From: Paenibacillus sp. DCT19
Lineage (GTDB): Bacteria; Bacillota; Bacilli; Paenibacillales; Paenibacillaceae
DNA length: 64,000 nucleotides
Direction of reading: 5' to 3'
Assembly (NCBI RefSeq): GCF_003268635.1
Contig: NZ_CP029639.1
Span: forward strand, 2,057,501-2,121,500
The notes below the pieces were generated by a model. That model saw only the letters and a list, made by a program, of their open reading frames with translations. It searched no databases and was not told where the DNA came from. Both the position numbers and the translations under genes were made by a program. Each line of letters begins with the position of its first letter. Within the stretch, counting starts at the first letter, position 1. This document shows positions 61,873-64,000 of the stretch, piece by piece.

Positions 61873-61952
61873 CAGTGTGGTGATAAGTAAATATAAGCGG
61901 CCGGTGTCTACGGACTCCGGTCGCTAATTCCAGAGGAGAGGGGCAAATAACA

Positions 61953-62288
61953 ATGATATTGGAAAATGGAGCGATTCCTGCACAAGTCATTAACGCAACG
62001 AGCTCTCGTAAGATTTTGGGTATGGGCGGAACATTGATGATGGTAGAGGTGAGCTTTGCAGAAGGTGGAATTGGTGAGGTTCACTCTCATGATCGGCATG
62101 AACAGGTAAGCTATATCGTCAAGGGTAGCTTTGAAGTTCAAGTTGGTGAGGATACACGCATCCTGAAAGCAGGGGACAGTTTCTATGCTGGCTATAACGT
62201 CCCGCATGGAGTGAAGGCACTGGAAGATTCCATCATCCTTGATGTGTTTACGCCATTTCGTGAGGATTTCATTGAGGAGCCCCAATGA
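61953..62288 (+). CDS. Cupin, KdgF-like
   Basis: This 111-residue single-domain cupin has the metal ligands in EVHSHDRHEQVSYIVKGSFE (H-x-H, E) and VPHGVKAL (His). It resembles KdgF, which helps open unsaturated uronate rings after polysaccharide lyase action. Its stop overlaps the next gene, a heparinase-family protein, by 4 bases, which supports a role in uronate breakdown. The exact substrate is inferred. Confidence 0.85.
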   Translation: MILENGAIPAQVINATSSRKILGMGGTLMMVEVSFAEGGIGEVHSHDRHEQVSYIVKGSFEVQVGEDTRILKAGDSFYAGYNVPHGVKALEDSIILDVFTPFREDFIEEPQ

Positions 62289-64000
62289 GTGATTTCTTCC
62301 TTTCGACAGTTGAACTGCATGAAGCGGCCACTCATTATGAGAGACATTTCCCAGAGGAAGCGCGAAATTCGGTAACGATTGCTAATCGTGCCATACTCAA
62401 TGAATTTATCGTACCTTATACGAATGATCTGAATCGATGGATTCCAATGGGAACCCCTGTAGATTGGCTTCATAATCCAACAAATGATCTGGAATTCACC
62501 TGGGGGATCAACCGTCACTGGCACATGATTGATCTGGGTAAGGCGTACTTGATGAAAGGCAATCCATTGTATGTGTCCACCTTTATGGCTCACGTTCGAA
62601 GCTGGAGAGAACAGAATCCGGTACCTGTTCAATTGCCTTATGATGAGGCCGTCTTTTTCCAAAAGCCAGGTCCTTGGCGTCTGCTAGAGACTGGACTGCG
62701 TGTACAGTCATGGGTAGCTGCCTACAAATATATGGAGGATAGTTCACTACTGGACGCAGACTTCCAAGCGGAGTTCAGGCAAGGTCTGGAGGAGCACGCC
62801 GAATTTTTGACCAGTTATCTAGGAAGCACGGAAATCAATCACGCGATCATGCACATGCAGGGATTATTCATGATCGCAATCTTTTATCACACCCACCCGA
62901 GAGCTGCTTATTGGCGGCAGGTAGCGGTGGAACGACTGGAGTTGTGTCTGCTTCACCAGATTAACTCAGAAGGAATACAAGTTGAACTGACAACTCACTA
63001 CCATAATGCGAGTATTGAAATGTTTGGAACACCTTATTTACTGGGGAAAATAGCGGGTCATCCCTTCTCGGCATGGTATGGTGAAGGTCTACGCAAAATG
63101 GGTGCGTTTACCGAAGCGTTAATCCGGCCAGATCATCAGTCAACCGGAATCGGTGATTCCGACTGGGTCAGCGATGGAAGGCAGCGTTTAACCCTGCTTG
63201 GTGCTATTCTGGAGGACGATCATTGGATTGGTCGCGGGGCAGAAAGCTCAGAATGTCTCTGGCTTCTCGGTGCAGATCCGTATGAACGATGTATGACACT
63301 TCAGAAGGCTAGCACGCCTTCATTGTCAAGCTGTGCTTTTCCGCAGACAGGGTATTACGTGATGAGAGACCATCGTCAATATCTCTTCTTGGATGCTGCT
63401 TCTATGGGCGGAGCGCATGGACATGCGGATGCTTTGAACTTGGAGTGGATGTGGGGCAATCAGCTTTTGTTCACAGATACCGGACGTTATACGTACGAAG
63501 AAGGCGAGTGGCGACACTATTTCAAAAGCACACGAGCCCATAATACGATTACCGTGGATGGGCTTGATCAGACTCCTTATGTATCGACACAGCAATGGGG
63601 AGAGCCTGAAGCCGTAGCTACGACATTCCGCTGGGAGAGTAATGAAGGCTATCATTTTGTAGACGCATCACATGACGGTTATAACCGTCTATCCGATCCG
63701 GTTACACATCGCCGCTGGATTTTATCGGGTGTAGATGTTCCTCTGCTCCTTGTTGTGGATTGGCTGGATGCGGAAGAAGAGCATGTATTAGAACAACAAT
63801 TTCACTTGCATCCAGATGCTCGTCTCACATGGCAAGGGGATGTAGCTGATGAGCGAGTAGCTCACATGACGTATTCAGAAACGGACACCACGCTTTCCAT
63901 GCGATGGATCACAGCAGGTATACCCGAACATGCATTTCAACTTACGCAGCAAACGGGCTGGGTATCCCAAATATACGGCACCAAGCTAGAAACCACGGTG
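62285..64000 (+). CDS. Heparinase II/III family polysaccharide lyase, 3' partial
   Basis: The frame runs from the ATG at 62285, overlapping the cupin stop, to the right edge without a stop (572 codons seen). The N-terminal half is an alpha-helical toroid (NHAIMHMQGLFMIAIFYHTH, LTTHYHNASIEMFG). The C-terminal beta domain has the family segment GGAHGHADALNLEWMWGNQL then DTGRYTYEEGEW and STRAHNTITVDG, including the catalytic His region. There is no signal peptide, so it likely acts inside the cell on imported oligosaccharides. The exact polysaccharide is unknown. Confidence 0.9.
   Translation, partial: MSDFFLSTVELHEAATHYERHFPEEARNSVTIANRAILNEFIVPYTNDLNRWIPMGTPVDWLHNPTNDLEFTWGINRHWHMIDLGKAYLMKGNPLYVSTFMAHVRSWREQNPVPVQLPYDEAVFFQKPGPWRLLETGLRVQSWVAAYKYMEDSSLLDADFQAEFRQGLEEHAEFLTSYLGSTEINHAIMHMQGLFMIAIFYHTHPRAAYWRQVAVERLELCLLHQINSEGIQVELTTHYHNASIEMFGTPYLLGKIAGHPFSAWYGEGLRKMGAFTEALIRPDHQSTGIGDSDWVSDGRQRLTLLGAILEDDHWIGRGAESSECLWLLGADPYERCMTLQKASTPSLSSCAFPQTGYYVMRDHRQYLFLDAASMGGAHGHADALNLEWMWGNQLLFTDTGRYTYEEGEWRHYFKSTRAHNTITVDGLDQTPYVSTQQWGEPEAVATTFRWESNEGYHFVDASHDGYNRLSDPVTHRRWILSGVDVPLLLVVDWLDAEEEHVLEQQFHLHPDARLTWQGDVADERVAHMTYSETDTTLSMRWITAGIPEHAFQLTQQTGWVSQIYGTKLETTV

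Overview
The window looks like a chromosomal segment of a Gram-positive, endospore-forming member of the Paenibacillaceae, most likely Paenibacillus. Grounds: spoVR-yhbH, pdaA, cotJABC and a YjcZ-type spore peptide; the sufCDSUB order; AGGAGG ribosome sites with frequent TTG/GTG starts; YesM/YesN-type regulators beside a sugar ABC importer; and a kinase-containing lasso-peptide operon. No rRNA, tRNA, CRISPR array or intact transposase was found.

Layout. 1-6.1 kb: 3' part of a GGDEF-EAL protein, the spoVR-yhbH operon (minus) and a UMF1-type transporter. 6.2-15.7 kb: a lasso-peptide operon (sulfotransferase, cyclase, 46-residue precursor, HPr-kinase-like kinase, PqqD-like B1, transglutaminase-like B2, nucleotidyltransferase, ABC exporter), followed by a convergent APS kinase that could make PAPS for the sulfotransferase. 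15.9-25.5 kb: a membrane glycosyltransferase, pdaA, DegV and many small or unknown proteins. 25.6-35 kb: mtnKA (methionine salvage), dps, a DUF1802 protein and the Fe-S operon sufCDSUB behind an iron-type operator. 35.2-46.8 kb: M23 peptidase, YjcZ-type peptide, two HD-GYP proteins around a MoaD-MoaE fusion and a YunD-like phosphoesterase, YfkAB-type radical SAM protein, CNNM/CorC protein, cotJABC and two small proteins. 46.9-50.6 kb: a minus-strand group made of a degenerate KAS III, a STAS-like protein, a carboxymuconolactone-decarboxylase-family protein and a ThDP enzyme. 51-54.8 kb: Gfo/Idh/MocA oxidoreductase, CHASE3 chemoreceptor, HAD phosphatase. 55-64 kb: a carbohydrate locus (two permeases, sensor kinase, AraC-type regulator, binding lipoprotein, KdgF-like cupin, heparinase II/III-family protein running off the edge), best read as uptake and breakdown of a uronate-containing glycan.

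The most interesting content is the lasso locus. The precursor allows a clear core prediction (Ala1-Asp9 ring, 24 residues, C-terminal Ser). The kinase, nucleotidyltransferase and sulfotransferase/APS kinase together suggest a heavily decorated lasso peptide, with sulfation the least precedented part.

Caution: at least seven genes carry a single-base frameshift, most at short homopolymers, and each is repaired by one base. The simplest reading is residual sequencing error, so these genes are described as single genes that are probably intact in the organism.
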